NCBI RefSeq assembly: GCF_003390335.1
Contig: NZ_QUOU01000001.1
Location: 868,001-932,000 of the forward strand
DNA from: Thalassotalea euphylliae
Lineage (GTDB): Bacteria > Pseudomonadota > Gammaproteobacteria > Enterobacterales > Alteromonadaceae
Direction of reading: 5' to 3'
DNA length: 64,000 nt
In this document: one piece after another, positions 35,466 to 43,840 of the stretch
How positions within the stretch are numbered: the stretch's first letter is position 1
Layout of the letters: every line of letters starts with the position of its first letter
Notes under the pieces: model-generated
What the model saw: only the letters and a program-made list of their open reading frames with translations
Databases searched by the model: none
What the model was told of the DNA's origin: nothing
Translations under genes and position numbers: made by a program

Positions 35466-36194
35466 GTGCGTAATTTACATAACACCGAAAAAGAGGTGTT
35501 AGCTTATACTTTTATCCCCAGCGCCAAACGAAAAACCATTGGCTTACAAGTAAAACAAGGGGAGATTATTGTTCGAGCGCCGATGTTTGTCGACAAAGCA
35601 TTTGTTGATCACTTTGTTGCGAGTAAAGCCAATTGGCTACAGCAAAAGGTCGCAGAACAACAGGCATCTAAAGGTCAAGCTCCCAGATTCCAGATAGTAG
35701 CTGGCGGACAGTTACTGTTTTTAGGTGAAGCGCGACACATTGAGGTTCACGCGGGCTTTACGACCGCTGTCGAATTAGCAGAGCACTCGCTGGCCTTTAA
35801 GTTAACGCAACGCCAGCTAGCATTGTCATCACCACAACTTAATCAACTACTTACCAAGTTATTTGATGATTGGTTGCTCACCCAAGCCAAGCACTACCTG
35901 CCACAGCAACTCGCGCATTGGTCAGCAGAGACTAACCTAAGCCCCTGTGATATACAGATCAAAAAATACAAAGCACGCTGGGGAAGCTGCACTAGTCGAG
36001 GTGTATTAAGTTTAAACAGTCGATTAATGATGTGTCCGCCAGAGATCATTGATTATGTGATTATTCACGAGCTTTGCCACTTGGTTCATTTGAATCATTC
36101 CCGACAATTTTGGCACTTAGTGTCTTCATATTGCCCGTATATGACGCAGGCCAAACAGTGGCTCAAGCAGCATCAGCGAGAGTTTCATTTTTAG
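35466..36194 (+). CDS. YgjP-like M48-type metallopeptidase
   Basis: A 242-residue soluble protein of the YgjP/DUF45 (WLM-like) zinc peptidase group. The N-terminal half is beta-rich (TIGLQVKQGEIIVRAPMF), and the C-terminal half contains KARWGSCTSRGVLSLNSRLMMCPPEIIDYVIIHELCHLVHLNHS, with the metal motif HELCH and a downstream His/Asp. The GTG start at 35466 follows the yebG stop by 2 nt, so the gene is probably in the same SOS-controlled operon; that link is unusual. Substrate unknown. Confidence 0.85.
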   Translation: MRNLHNTEKEVLAYTFIPSAKRKTIGLQVKQGEIIVRAPMFVDKAFVDHFVASKANWLQQKVAEQQASKGQAPRFQIVAGGQLLFLGEARHIEVHAGFTTAVELAEHSLAFKLTQRQLALSSPQLNQLLTKLFDDWLLTQAKHYLPQQLAHWSAETNLSPCDIQIKKYKARWGSCTSRGVLSLNSRLMMCPPEIIDYVIIHELCHLVHLNHSRQFWHLVSSYCPYMTQAKQWLKQHQREFHF

Positions 36195-36885
36195 CTGCCA
36201 TTCTGTGGGAGTAAACTATGTTGCTCATTGCGCCATGTGCTTACGAGCTAATGATAAGTGTGTCATTTACTCAGGTAGAAGTGCCGCTAAAACTCCTGCG
36301 AATAATCCCTCTGAATTTGCTCTTCACAAAGCAGACTGAGTTTGAATGGCTTAATTGGCATACCGCATTGTTTGATATTGCGAAGCAATTCGTATTTTTT
36401 TTGTACATTTTGGTACATAGTTGCAATTTTTTTATCAAACGCCCGGTTATATAGCAATGAGGCGATGTTAATTTAACGTTAAATATTTCGAACTATTTGC
36501 CAAATTTTGGATCAAAGAATGCATAAGCAGTAAATAGAGGTAAGGATGCAGTAAATCGAGGTTGTGAATATGAGGGCTCGTTATGAAGCTAACAACAAAT
36601 GTTGTCAAAATGATACTGATATATTGTCTATCAGCCATTGTCTCAATGTTGCTCATTAAGCTACTGCTGCCGTTTTAAAGGCATTTATGCCAAGCGCTAT
36701 TTTTTGCACCATCAACGTTGGTGCAATGTCTATGCTTTTCACTGTATTTAGCACCCATTTCAGCTTATCTTTAAAAAAACTGTCTAAAAATCTTACAAAT
36801 AGTAAGTATTGTCCATTAACAATTCTCAAAAATTGCGTTAGATTAACGCAGCAAAAATAATAATAACAAAAGGAAGTAACTATTT
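36195..36885. other. 691-bp AT-rich spacer with weak small ORFs
   Basis: This low-GC stretch separates the YgjP-like gene from the CheY operon. A 78-residue frame at 36218-36454 has a fair SD (GGGAG) but an odd composition and no known family. A hairpin TTGCACCA/TGGTGCAA lies at 36704-36726, TGTAC/GTACA at 36402-36417, and TGCGTTA-GAT-TAACGCA (36834-36850), 35 bp before the CheY-like start, looks like a regulator site. A 31-residue frame is listed separately. Confidence 0.4.
36583..36678 (+). CDS. Possible 31-aa membrane peptide
   Basis: A short frame beginning ATGAAGCTAACAAC, with GAGG about 8 nt upstream. Residues 8-31 are strongly hydrophobic (ILIYCLSAIVSMLLIKLLLPF) with a basic N-terminus, as in small single-span membrane proteins. 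No family is known to me, and chance occurrence in this AT-rich spacer is possible. Confidence 0.3.
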   Translation: MKLTTNVVKMILIYCLSAIVSMLLIKLLLPF

Positions 36886-37251
36886 ATGAGTTCGTCGGTA
36901 CTTATTTGTGATGACTCAAACCTCGCGCGAAAACAAGTCTTGAGAAGCTTACCTAAAACTTGGGATGTCGATGTCCAGTTGGCTAAAAACGGCCTTGAAG
37001 CCCTAGATGTGTTGCGAGCTTCTGCCGTTGACGTGATGTTCTTGGACCTTACCATGCCAGAGTTAGATGGCGTCGGTGTGCTTGAGGCAATCAACGCAGA
37101 AAATATCGATTTAAACGTGTTCGTTATCTCTGCTGATATTCAACCCGAAATGCAAAGTAAGGTGCTCGAGTTGGGAGCAAAAGCATTTTTGCGCAAACCC
37201 GTCAGTGCTGACACTTTGTTAGTGACATTGCAAGACAACGGTTTTATCTAA
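36886..37251 (+). CDS. CheY-like response regulator
   Basis: A 121-residue stand-alone receiver domain. It has the acidic pair in CDDSNLARKQ, phospho-acceptor Asp54 in MFLDLTMPELDG, Ser/Thr at VISADIQ and Lys in LRKPVS. With no output domain it should work by protein-protein contact, like CheY. The next gene starts on its last base (stop at 37249-37251, overlapping TAATG), so it is translationally coupled to the CheC-like gene. A 7-bp inverted repeat (36834-36850) lies just upstream. Confidence 0.93.
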   Translation: MSSSVLICDDSNLARKQVLRSLPKTWDVDVQLAKNGLEALDVLRASAVDVMFLDLTMPELDGVGVLEAINAENIDLNVFVISADIQPEMQSKVLELGAKAFLRKPVSADTLLVTLQDNGFI

Positions 37252-37856
37252 TGGCCTACGAATTAGACGAAGACCAACAAGATTGTTTGCAGGAACTGAT
37301 CAATGTTGCCATGGGACAAGCGAGTGATCAGCTAGCAAGGTATCTTGATACCTTTGTGTATCTGACCGTGCCAGATATTGAGCTAGTCAATGGTCAAAAG
37401 CTCAGTGATGATTTGGTGGCCAATGAGCACTCGATGACGGTAGTCAGCCAAGGCTTTTTTGGCTACGAAGGAATTCGTGGTGAAGCGCTATTAGTTTATC
37501 AGCACCAAGACTCAGATCGCATCGGCGATTTACTGGGCTATGAACCTGATGAATTATCAGTGGAAGAGCAATTAATTGATATCAGCTCGATATTAACTAC
37601 CACCTTTTTAAATGTGTTTGCTGGCCAAATCGAAAATCAATTGTCTTACAGCGCGCCCAAATTACTGGCAGATAGTCAAGGCACCTTAGCGGCGCATCTG
37701 ACGCAGTTGTCGTTCGATTGGGATACTGCACTTACCGTGAATATCAATTATCAAGTCACAGATTACTCCTTTAATTGTGAGATGATTTTGCTGATTCCGG
37801 AAGCGGCAATCGACGATATTAAAGCCGTCATTGACCGTATACTGGCTGACTTCTAA
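37251..37856 (+). CDS. CheC-like phosphatase of the response regulator
   Basis: A 201-residue CheC/CheX/FliY-family protein. The first CheC active-site motif D-x3-E-x2-N-x22-P is exact (DCLQELIN, then P 22 residues later at VPDIEL). The second site, around IDISSILTTTFLN, has Asp and Ser where the conserved Glu and Asn would stand, so only one phosphatase centre is likely. The family dephosphorylates CheY. Its location between a CheY-like receiver and a GGDEF protein suggests it removes phosphate from that receiver. It overlaps the previous gene and is 2 nt from the next. Confidence 0.85.
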   Translation: MAYELDEDQQDCLQELINVAMGQASDQLARYLDTFVYLTVPDIELVNGQKLSDDLVANEHSMTVVSQGFFGYEGIRGEALLVYQHQDSDRIGDLLGYEPDELSVEEQLIDISSILTTTFLNVFAGQIENQLSYSAPKLLADSQGTLAAHLTQLSFDWDTALTVNINYQVTDYSFNCEMILLIPEAAIDDIKAVIDRILADF

Positions 37857-37858
37857 TT

Positions 37859-38806
37859 ATGACAAGCGCATTAGATAGTCCTATTATCGACCAATTAAAC
37901 TCAGGTGTATTATTGGTCGATCTCGATTTTCAGTTACTGCATTGGAATCGTTTTTTCGCTGTACACGTCAATAAGCCATTAGCTGACATGATTGGGCAAT
38001 CTATTTTTAATGTCTTTCCCGAATTACCCAAGCGTTGGTTTGAGCGCAAACTCAATAGTGTGATTCAGCTAGGAACGCCCAGTTATTGTGGTTGGGAACA
38101 ACGGCATCATTTATTCGAACTGCCACATACACGTCCGATCACGACTGACAGGGAATTTATGGCACAAAACTGCACGTTTTTGCCTTATGTTGAGGCTGGA
38201 GAACTCAGAGGTGTGTCGATTCTTATCGAGGATGTGACAGACGTTTGCCATTACCAATCAATGCTCAAGGCGACAATGCAAGAACTGGAGCAGGCGACTC
38301 GCATTGACGGTTTAACGCGCATATACAATCGCAAACATTGGGAAGAGTCTCTTGCTTTTGAATTTACACGAGCTAAGCGCTATCAAAGCGATATTAGTTT
38401 ATTGATGTTTGACCTTGACCACTTCAAGCGCATCAACGATAGCTACGGGCATCAATGCGGCGACTTAGTCTTAATCGAGGCTGCCAAACGGGTCAAAACA
38501 TTGCTTCGTGATGCGGATATTTTTGGTCGCTACGGCGGTGAAGAATTTGCGGTGATCCTGACGGAAACGAATCAGTTTGGCGCAGTTGAAGTCGCTGAGC
38601 GGGTGAGGAAAGCGTTAACGGCTCGCCCTGTGGTTTACAATGGCAAGGAAGTCAATTTTTCCGCGAGTATTGGGATCGCTTCTTTCAACAGTGAACAGAG
38701 CAATTATGAAGCGTTAATCGCTGATGCCGACCGCGCTTTGTATCGCGCGAAATCATCTGGACGCGATAAAATTTGCGTGACACCAACCTTGTCAGAATGC
38801 TCTTAA
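37859..38806 (+). CDS. PAS-GGDEF diguanylate cyclase
   Basis: A 315-residue predicted cyclic di-GMP synthase. An N-terminal PAS domain (about 8-125; begins LNSGVLLVDLDFQLLHWNRFF) precedes a GGDEF domain (about 145-305) with GGEEF at 226-230 and the inhibitory RDAD motif five residues before it. It has no membrane helix. Tightly behind the CheY-like and CheC-like genes, it probably gives output to that module, but how the receiver talks to it is not shown. It is followed by the threonine operon leader. Confidence 0.9.
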   Translation: MTSALDSPIIDQLNSGVLLVDLDFQLLHWNRFFAVHVNKPLADMIGQSIFNVFPELPKRWFERKLNSVIQLGTPSYCGWEQRHHLFELPHTRPITTDREFMAQNCTFLPYVEAGELRGVSILIEDVTDVCHYQSMLKATMQELEQATRIDGLTRIYNRKHWEESLAFEFTRAKRYQSDISLLMFDLDHFKRINDSYGHQCGDLVLIEAAKRVKTLLRDADIFGRYGGEEFAVILTETNQFGAVEVAERVRKALTARPVVYNGKEVNFSASIGIASFNSEQSNYEALIADADRALYRAKSSGRDKICVTPTLSECS

Positions 38807-38951
38807 CTCGCGTTGAGTGTTAGCGATATTAACGACAAAAATCAGCGTTTTGCTTAATTATGCACAAAAGCTATTAGTTTATTCGTAATTAGATGGTTTT
38901 ATTCACCTTGTTAGAGTTGACATTCTAAAATGACAGTGGCATGTTTAAGCC

Positions 38952-39032
38952 ATGAAAAATATTCAAAACCACATCATTACCATTATTACCACTACCACCC
39001 TCGAGGGTTGGTGGTCATTGGCTGACGTGTAA
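38952..39032 (+). CDS. thrL: Threonine operon leader peptide
   Basis: A 26-residue leader peptide MKNIQNHIITIITTTTLEGW... with nine consecutive Ile/Thr codons (residues 8-16). It precedes a terminator and thrA, as in E. coli thrL, so translation senses charged tRNA-Thr and tRNA-Ile. After the Ile/Thr run it reads LEGWWSLADV, with two tandem Trp codons, which is unlike E. coli. No strong SD is obvious. Confidence 0.9.
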   Translation: MKNIQNHIITIITTTTLEGWWSLADV

Positions 39033-39085
39033 ATATAAAAAGATTTTTACAAAGCCCGTGACCTAACAAGGTCACGGGCTTTTTT
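38989..39085 (+). promoter_or_regulatory. thr attenuator (pause, antiterminator and terminator segments)
   Basis: Three mutually exclusive pairings are visible. ACCACC pairs with GGTGGT (about 38993-39015) around CTCGAG. GGTCATTGGC (39013-39022) is complementary to GCCCGTGACC (39054-39063) and can act as antiterminator. The terminator is GCCCGTGACC (39054-39063) with GGTCACGGGC (39070-39079), loop TAACAA, then T6. Low Thr/Ile supply would stall ribosomes in the leader and favour the antiterminator. Confidence 0.85.
39051..39085 (+). terminator. Intrinsic terminator of the thr attenuator
   Basis: Ten perfect base pairs, GCCCGTGACC with GGTCACGGGC, loop of six, followed by TTTTTT. It ends 20 bp before the thrA ATG. 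Confidence 0.92.
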
Positions 39086-39104
39086 GTTTTTAGAGGAAGA
39101 AAAA

Positions 39105-41561
39105 ATGCGGGTATTAAAGTTTGGTGGGTCATCCTTGGCATCGGCAGAGCGTTTCAAAGCGGTTGCAGATATCATTCTTGCCAAAGAAAAAGAATCAAGC
39201 GTTGCCGTTGTCGTCTCAGCGCCACAAGGCGTTACCAACCACCTTGTGGCGATGGCTGAAAACATTGGCGATGAAGCGAAAATGCAACAGGATCTCGTTC
39301 ATTTTAAGCAAGCCATCGAAACCATTATTGCTGACCTTGGTGCGAGCATTTCTTCTTTTGACAAACATCATGCAGAGCAAGCGTTAACTGATTGGGAACA
39401 TCAGCTATCACGCTTAATGCAAGGTGCCCACTTACTTGAATTTTGCCCAGACCATGTCCGTGCCCGCATCATTTCAACAGGCGAACGATTGAGTGTTGCG
39501 ATTCTTTCCTCTGTACTTGCCGCTCAAGGCAAAACAGCTACTGCATTGGCTCCCGAAGAGTTTTTAGTAACCAATGACGTGTCACTTAACGCCGTTGCCG
39601 ACCTCGTGCTTTGTAAAGAGAAATTCAGCACCGCTTACCCGTCACTGTCTGGCATTAGCGTCATGCCGGGCTTTATCGGTGTTAACAGTAAAGGTGAAGT
39701 CACAACCTTGGGTCGTAACGGCTCTGACTACTCTGCTGCGGTACTCGCGGTTTGCGCGCAGGCTGAATGTTGCGAGATTTGGACTGATGTCGATGGCGTT
39801 TACAATGCTGACCCACGCATTATTAAAGATGCCAAGTTGCTCGATTATTTATCGTATCAAGAAGCCATGGAGTTATCTTACTTCGGCGCCAAAGTCCTGC
39901 ACCCAAAAACCATTGGCCCAATTGCGCAGTTCCACATTCCTTGTTTAATTAAAAATACAGGTAACCCTGCGGCACCTGGCACGCGCATCGCTAACGAAAC
40001 CGACGACAAGCAACAAGTTAAGGCGATTTCAAACCTTGACAACTTGACCATGGTAAATGTTTCAGGCCCAGGTATGAAGGGAATGGTTGGCATGGCAAGC
40101 CGTGTGTTTGCTGCTATCAGTCGAGAACAAATTTCGATGGTCATGATCAGTCAGTCTTCAAGTGAGTATTGTATTAGTTTTTGTATTCACACCGCTGATA
40201 CTTTCCGCGCTGAGCAAAGCTTAAAGCAAGAGTTTGAATTAGAACTATTAAATGGCTTGTTAGAGCCCATTGAACTGCAAAGTAACTTGTCGATAGTTTC
40301 GCTGGTGGGTGACGGTATGCATCACCAACGCGGCGTTGCTGCTAAGTTATTCTCTTCACTCGCACAGGCGCGTGTTAATGTTGTCGCTATTGCTCAAGAC
40401 TCTTCTGAGCGCAGTATTTCTGTGGTCATTGAACAGCGCAAATGTACCGACGCATTAAAAGTATGCCATCAGAACTTCTTCTCACACAGATTAACCATTG
40501 ATGCGTTTGTCGTTGGTTGTGGTGTGGTTGGTAGTGAGTTACTAGGCCAAATCGCCAAGCAGCAAGCAAGCTTAAAAGCACAGCAAATTGAGCTAAAAGT
40601 TTATGGCTTAGCGAATTCAAAAGGCATGGTATTTAATGAAGAGGGCATTGAGTTAGCAAACTGGCAAGGTGCACTTGCAGGCACGCCAGAGCCACTTACG
40701 GTTGATAATTTAAAAGCTTTTGCGCGTGACAATCACCTGATCAACCCGGTGTTAGTTGATGTCACCTCTAATGAAGCTTTAGCACTGGAATACGCCGACT
40801 ACTTGGCTGAAGGCTTCCACGTTGTGACACCAAACAAAAAAGCCAATACGGATTCTTGGCAATACTACAAAAAGCTGCGCGAGGCTGCACAAAGCACTAA
40901 TCGCCGCTTTTTATATGAAACGACCGTGGGCGCGGGTTTACCGGTTATTGACACACTACAAAATTTACTTAAAGCAGGCGATGAGTTGGTGCGCTTTGAG
41001 GGGATTTTGTCGGGTTCTTTATCCTACATCTTTGGTAAGTTAGAAGAGGGAATGTCACTTTCTCAAGCGACAGCGATTGCCAAAGAAAACGGCTTTACAG
41101 AGCCAGACCCACGCGATGATTTAAGCGGTATGGATGTTGCTCGTAAATTACTGATCATGGCGCGTGAAGCTGGCATGCCACTAGAGCTAAAAGACATCGA
41201 AGTAGACTCTGTATTGCCCAACAATTTCGACGCTAGCGGCGATGTTAGCGAGTTTATGAGTAACCTTTCGACACTTGACGGTGAAGTCGCTGAGCAAGTT
41301 GCCAAGGCGAAGGCAGAAGGTAAGGTGTTACGTTACATTGGCACAATCAACGAGGGTAAGTGCAAAGTCGCGATCCAAGCTGTGGCTGCTGACCATCCAC
41401 TTTACGTGATTAAAGACGGGGAAAATGCACTGGCAATTCACTCCCGTTACTATCAGCCATTACCATTTGTGTTACGTGGCTATGGTGCTGGTGCTGCGGT
41501 AACCGCAGCGGGTGTATTCGGTGATTTATTACGCACCTTAGCCTGGGAGCAACAACACTAA
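39105..41561 (+). CDS. thrA: Bifunctional aspartokinase I / homoserine dehydrogenase I
   Basis: ThrA, 818 residues, catalyses the first and third steps of threonine biosynthesis from aspartate. The N-terminal aspartokinase starts VLKFGGSSLASAERF, two ACT regulatory domains lie around 315-460 (VSGPGMKGMVGMASRVF, VSLVGDGMHHQRGVAAKLF), and the C-terminal homoserine dehydrogenase contains VVGCGVVGSELLGQ and LSGSLSYIFGKLEEG. The ATG at 39105 is preceded by AGAGGAAG. An upstream in-frame TTG (39084) lies in the terminator tail and is not used. thrB starts at its last base (TAATG). Confidence 0.98.
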   Translation: MRVLKFGGSSLASAERFKAVADIILAKEKESSVAVVVSAPQGVTNHLVAMAENIGDEAKMQQDLVHFKQAIETIIADLGASISSFDKHHAEQALTDWEHQLSRLMQGAHLLEFCPDHVRARIISTGERLSVAILSSVLAAQGKTATALAPEEFLVTNDVSLNAVADLVLCKEKFSTAYPSLSGISVMPGFIGVNSKGEVTTLGRNGSDYSAAVLAVCAQAECCEIWTDVDGVYNADPRIIKDAKLLDYLSYQEAMELSYFGAKVLHPKTIGPIAQFHIPCLIKNTGNPAAPGTRIANETDDKQQVKAISNLDNLTMVNVSGPGMKGMVGMASRVFAAISREQISMVMISQSSSEYCISFCIHTADTFRAEQSLKQEFELELLNGLLEPIELQSNLSIVSLVGDGMHHQRGVAAKLFSSLAQARVNVVAIAQDSSERSISVVIEQRKCTDALKVCHQNFFSHRLTIDAFVVGCGVVGSELLGQIAKQQASLKAQQIELKVYGLANSKGMVFNEEGIELANWQGALAGTPEPLTVDNLKAFARDNHLINPVLVDVTSNEALALEYADYLAEGFHVVTPNKKANTDSWQYYKKLREAAQSTNRRFLYETTVGAGLPVIDTLQNLLKAGDELVRFEGILSGSLSYIFGKLEEGMSLSQATAIAKENGFTEPDPRDDLSGMDVARKLLIMAREAGMPLELKDIEVDSVLPNNFDASGDVSEFMSNLSTLDGEVAEQVAKAKAEGKVLRYIGTINEGKCKVAIQAVAADHPLYVIKDGENALAIHSRYYQPLPFVLRGYGAGAAVTAAGVFGDLLRTLAWEQQH

Positions 41562-42526
41562 TGGCCGTTTCCGTTTTTGCACCGGCATCAATCGGTAACG
41601 TGACCGTTGGTTTTGATGTGCTTGGTCTTGCCGTACAACCCATTGACGGCAGTTTACTTGGCGACGTGGTTACGGTTGAAGCAAGTGCTAGTGACAGCTT
41701 GGCGGTAATTGGCGAATTTGCCAATAAGTTGCCAAGCGAGCCCACTGACAACATTGTTTGGCATTGTTTGCAGCTGTTTAATCAATCCCTTAATCAATTA
41801 TATAACAAATCAATGGCAGCCCAAGAAAACCCAGTACAAACGGTTCAGCTAACGCTTGATAAAAAAATGCCTGTCGGTAGTGGGTTAGGTTCGAGTGCTT
41901 GCTCTGTTGTTGCGGCACTTGAGGCGTTAAATGCCTTTTACGATAAGCCCTTTTCGCCTGCACAAATGTTGGCGATGATGGGCGAGATGGAAGCGCAAAT
42001 TAGCGGCAGCCTGCACTATGATAATGTCGCGCCATGTTATTACGGTGGTTTGCAATTAATGATTGCCGATCCGCAAATCATCACCCGTACTTTGCCGAGT
42101 TTTGATGACTGCTACTTTGTTATGGCTTACCCTGGCATTGAAGTGTCCACTAAAGCTGCCCGAGAAGTGCTACCGAACGAATACTCAAAGGCTGATGCAA
42201 TCGCATTCGGTCAAACCCTAGCAGGCTTTGTCGATGCGTGTTATCGACAAGACAAACAACAAGCCTTTGGTCATTTTAAAGACGTGCTAGCCGAGCCTTA
42301 TCGCGAAGCCTTGTTACCCGGCTTTAGCGATGCGAAAGTGCATTTGCAACAAGCCGGCTGCCTGGCGGTAGGCATTTCTGGCTCAGGCCCAACATTATTT
42401 GCCGTGACCGACGACAAAGCGCTTGCCGAGCAAGCGGCAGAGTGGTTAACCGCAAACTATTTATCAACAGAATTAGGTTTTGTGCATGTCTGCAAAGCCG
42501 ATACTCAGGGCGCTCGCTGCCTGTAA
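41561..42526 (+). CDS. thrB: Homoserine kinase
   Basis: ThrB, 321 residues, GHMP-family kinase making O-phosphohomoserine. The N-terminus VSVFAPASIGNVTVGFDVLGLAV and the ATP loop KKMPVGSGLGSSACSVVAA are characteristic, as is the C-terminal GISGSGPTLFAV. It overlaps thrA by one base, and thrC follows after 16 bp. Slightly longer than the E. coli protein (310 aa) because of an Asn/Gln-rich stretch near 65-85. Confidence 0.97.
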   Translation: MAVSVFAPASIGNVTVGFDVLGLAVQPIDGSLLGDVVTVEASASDSLAVIGEFANKLPSEPTDNIVWHCLQLFNQSLNQLYNKSMAAQENPVQTVQLTLDKKMPVGSGLGSSACSVVAALEALNAFYDKPFSPAQMLAMMGEMEAQISGSLHYDNVAPCYYGGLQLMIADPQIITRTLPSFDDCYFVMAYPGIEVSTKAAREVLPNEYSKADAIAFGQTLAGFVDACYRQDKQQAFGHFKDVLAEPYREALLPGFSDAKVHLQQAGCLAVGISGSGPTLFAVTDDKALAEQAAEWLTANYLSTELGFVHVCKADTQGARCL

Positions 42527-42542
42527 ATGGAAGGAAGTTAAG

Positions 42543-43817
42543 GTGAAATTTTACAATCTAAAAGAAAATCAGGAGCAAGTGAGTTTTGCTCAAGCAGTTA
42601 AACAAGGTTTAGGTAAAAATCAGGGCTTATTCTTTCCTGAGCACGTACCAGCGTTAGACAATATAGATGAACTACTGGCAATGCCATTGGTCGAGCGCAG
42701 TGTGCATGTCTTAGCGCCTTTTGTTGAGGGTGACCTAGACAAAGATGAGCTGGCCGAAATCGTTACCAAGGCGTTTAACTTCCCCGCGCAAATTCAGTCA
42801 GTTGGTGAGCAGCGTTCAGTATTAGAGCTGTTTCACGGTCCAACACTTGCCTTTAAAGACTTTGGCGCACGCTTTATGGCGCAATGCCTACAAAAATTCA
42901 CCAATGGTCAGAAAATTACGATACTAACGGCAACATCCGGTGATACTGGTGCGGCGGTAGCACATGCCTTCCACGGCTTAGACAATATTCGCGTAGTGAT
43001 CTTGTACCCGAAAGGTAAGATCAGCTTATTGCAAGAAAAAATGTTCACCACCCTTGGTGGCAATATTGAAACCATTGCCGTTGATGGCAGTTTTGACGAT
43101 TGTCAGGCATTGGTTAAGCAATCGTTTGATGACAAAGCGTTGGCACAAGCGATTGGGCTTAATTCGGCGAACTCGATCAACATTAGTCGTTTGTTAGCGC
43201 AAGTATGTTACTACTTTGAAGCAGTTGCGCAGTTAAAACGCCAAAACAGCCCGTTAGATGAGATCGTTTTCTCAGTACCGAGCGGTAACTTTGGTAACTT
43301 AACTGCCGGTTTGTTTGCTAAAGCGATGGGGTTGCCAGTTAAACGCTTTGTTGCCGCGACGAATGCCAATGACACAGTGCCGCGTTATTTAGCAAGCGGT
43401 GAGTGGTCTCCCAAGCCTACGGTTGCGACGATTTCTAATGCGATGGATGTCAGTAATCCAAACAACTGGCCGCGCGTTGAACACATGCTGAAATCAGGTA
43501 TTGTTGATGAGTGTGTTAGCTCAATTTCGGTCGATGAGGAGCAAACACAGTCGACAATGCTTCAGCTAAATAAACTTGGCTACATTAGTGAGCCGCATGC
43601 CGCTGTGGCATACAAAGCGTTAGCACATTGTGCTGACAACGAGTTCGGTGTGTTCTTGGGAACGGCACATCCAGCGAAGTTTAAAGAGGTTGTCGAAAGT
43701 ACACTAGGTCAGCCAATCGCTTTACCTAAAGAGCTTGCAGATTGCGCTGGTGAAACAATACTGTCAGTTGATATGGGCGCTGATTTTGACGCTTTACGAG
43801 CTTACTTATTAAAGTAA
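42543..43817 (+). CDS. thrC: Threonine synthase
   Basis: ThrC, 424 residues, PLP enzyme that converts O-phosphohomoserine to threonine. The PLP lysine lies in HGPTLAFKDFGARF, with TATSGDTGAAVAHAF and VPSGNFGNLTAGL as further signatures. The start is GTG at 42543, giving VKFYNLKENQEQVSFAQAV, matching the start of E. coli ThrC; GGAAGTTAAG precedes it. The open frame to 42480 would overlap thrB. It is the last gene of the thr operon. Confidence 0.97.
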   Translation: MKFYNLKENQEQVSFAQAVKQGLGKNQGLFFPEHVPALDNIDELLAMPLVERSVHVLAPFVEGDLDKDELAEIVTKAFNFPAQIQSVGEQRSVLELFHGPTLAFKDFGARFMAQCLQKFTNGQKITILTATSGDTGAAVAHAFHGLDNIRVVILYPKGKISLLQEKMFTTLGGNIETIAVDGSFDDCQALVKQSFDDKALAQAIGLNSANSINISRLLAQVCYYFEAVAQLKRQNSPLDEIVFSVPSGNFGNLTAGLFAKAMGLPVKRFVAATNANDTVPRYLASGEWSPKPTVATISNAMDVSNPNNWPRVEHMLKSGIVDECVSSISVDEEQTQSTMLQLNKLGYISEPHAAVAYKALAHCADNEFGVFLGTAHPAKFKEVVESTLGQPIALPKELADCAGETILSVDMGADFDALRAYLLK

Positions 43818-43840
43818 GCTCAGTAGGCACAAACTAATCA

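Noticed and set aside
36218..36454. 78-aa frame in the AT-rich spacer
   Set aside because: It has an SD-like site but no recognisable family and unusual composition, so it is not listed as a gene.
38917..38945. TTGACA-based thr promoter
   Set aside because: The matching -10 would lie only a few bases before the leader ATG, leaving no room for a leader with SD; the true promoter is further upstream but not identified.
39084..39104. Upstream TTG start for thrA
   Set aside because: It lies in the T-run of the attenuator and lacks an SD; the ATG at 39105 has AGAGGAAG upstream.
42480..42542. Upstream start of thrC within thrB
   Set aside because: It overlaps thrB and adds residues not found in ThrC; the GTG at 42543 gives the conserved N-terminus.
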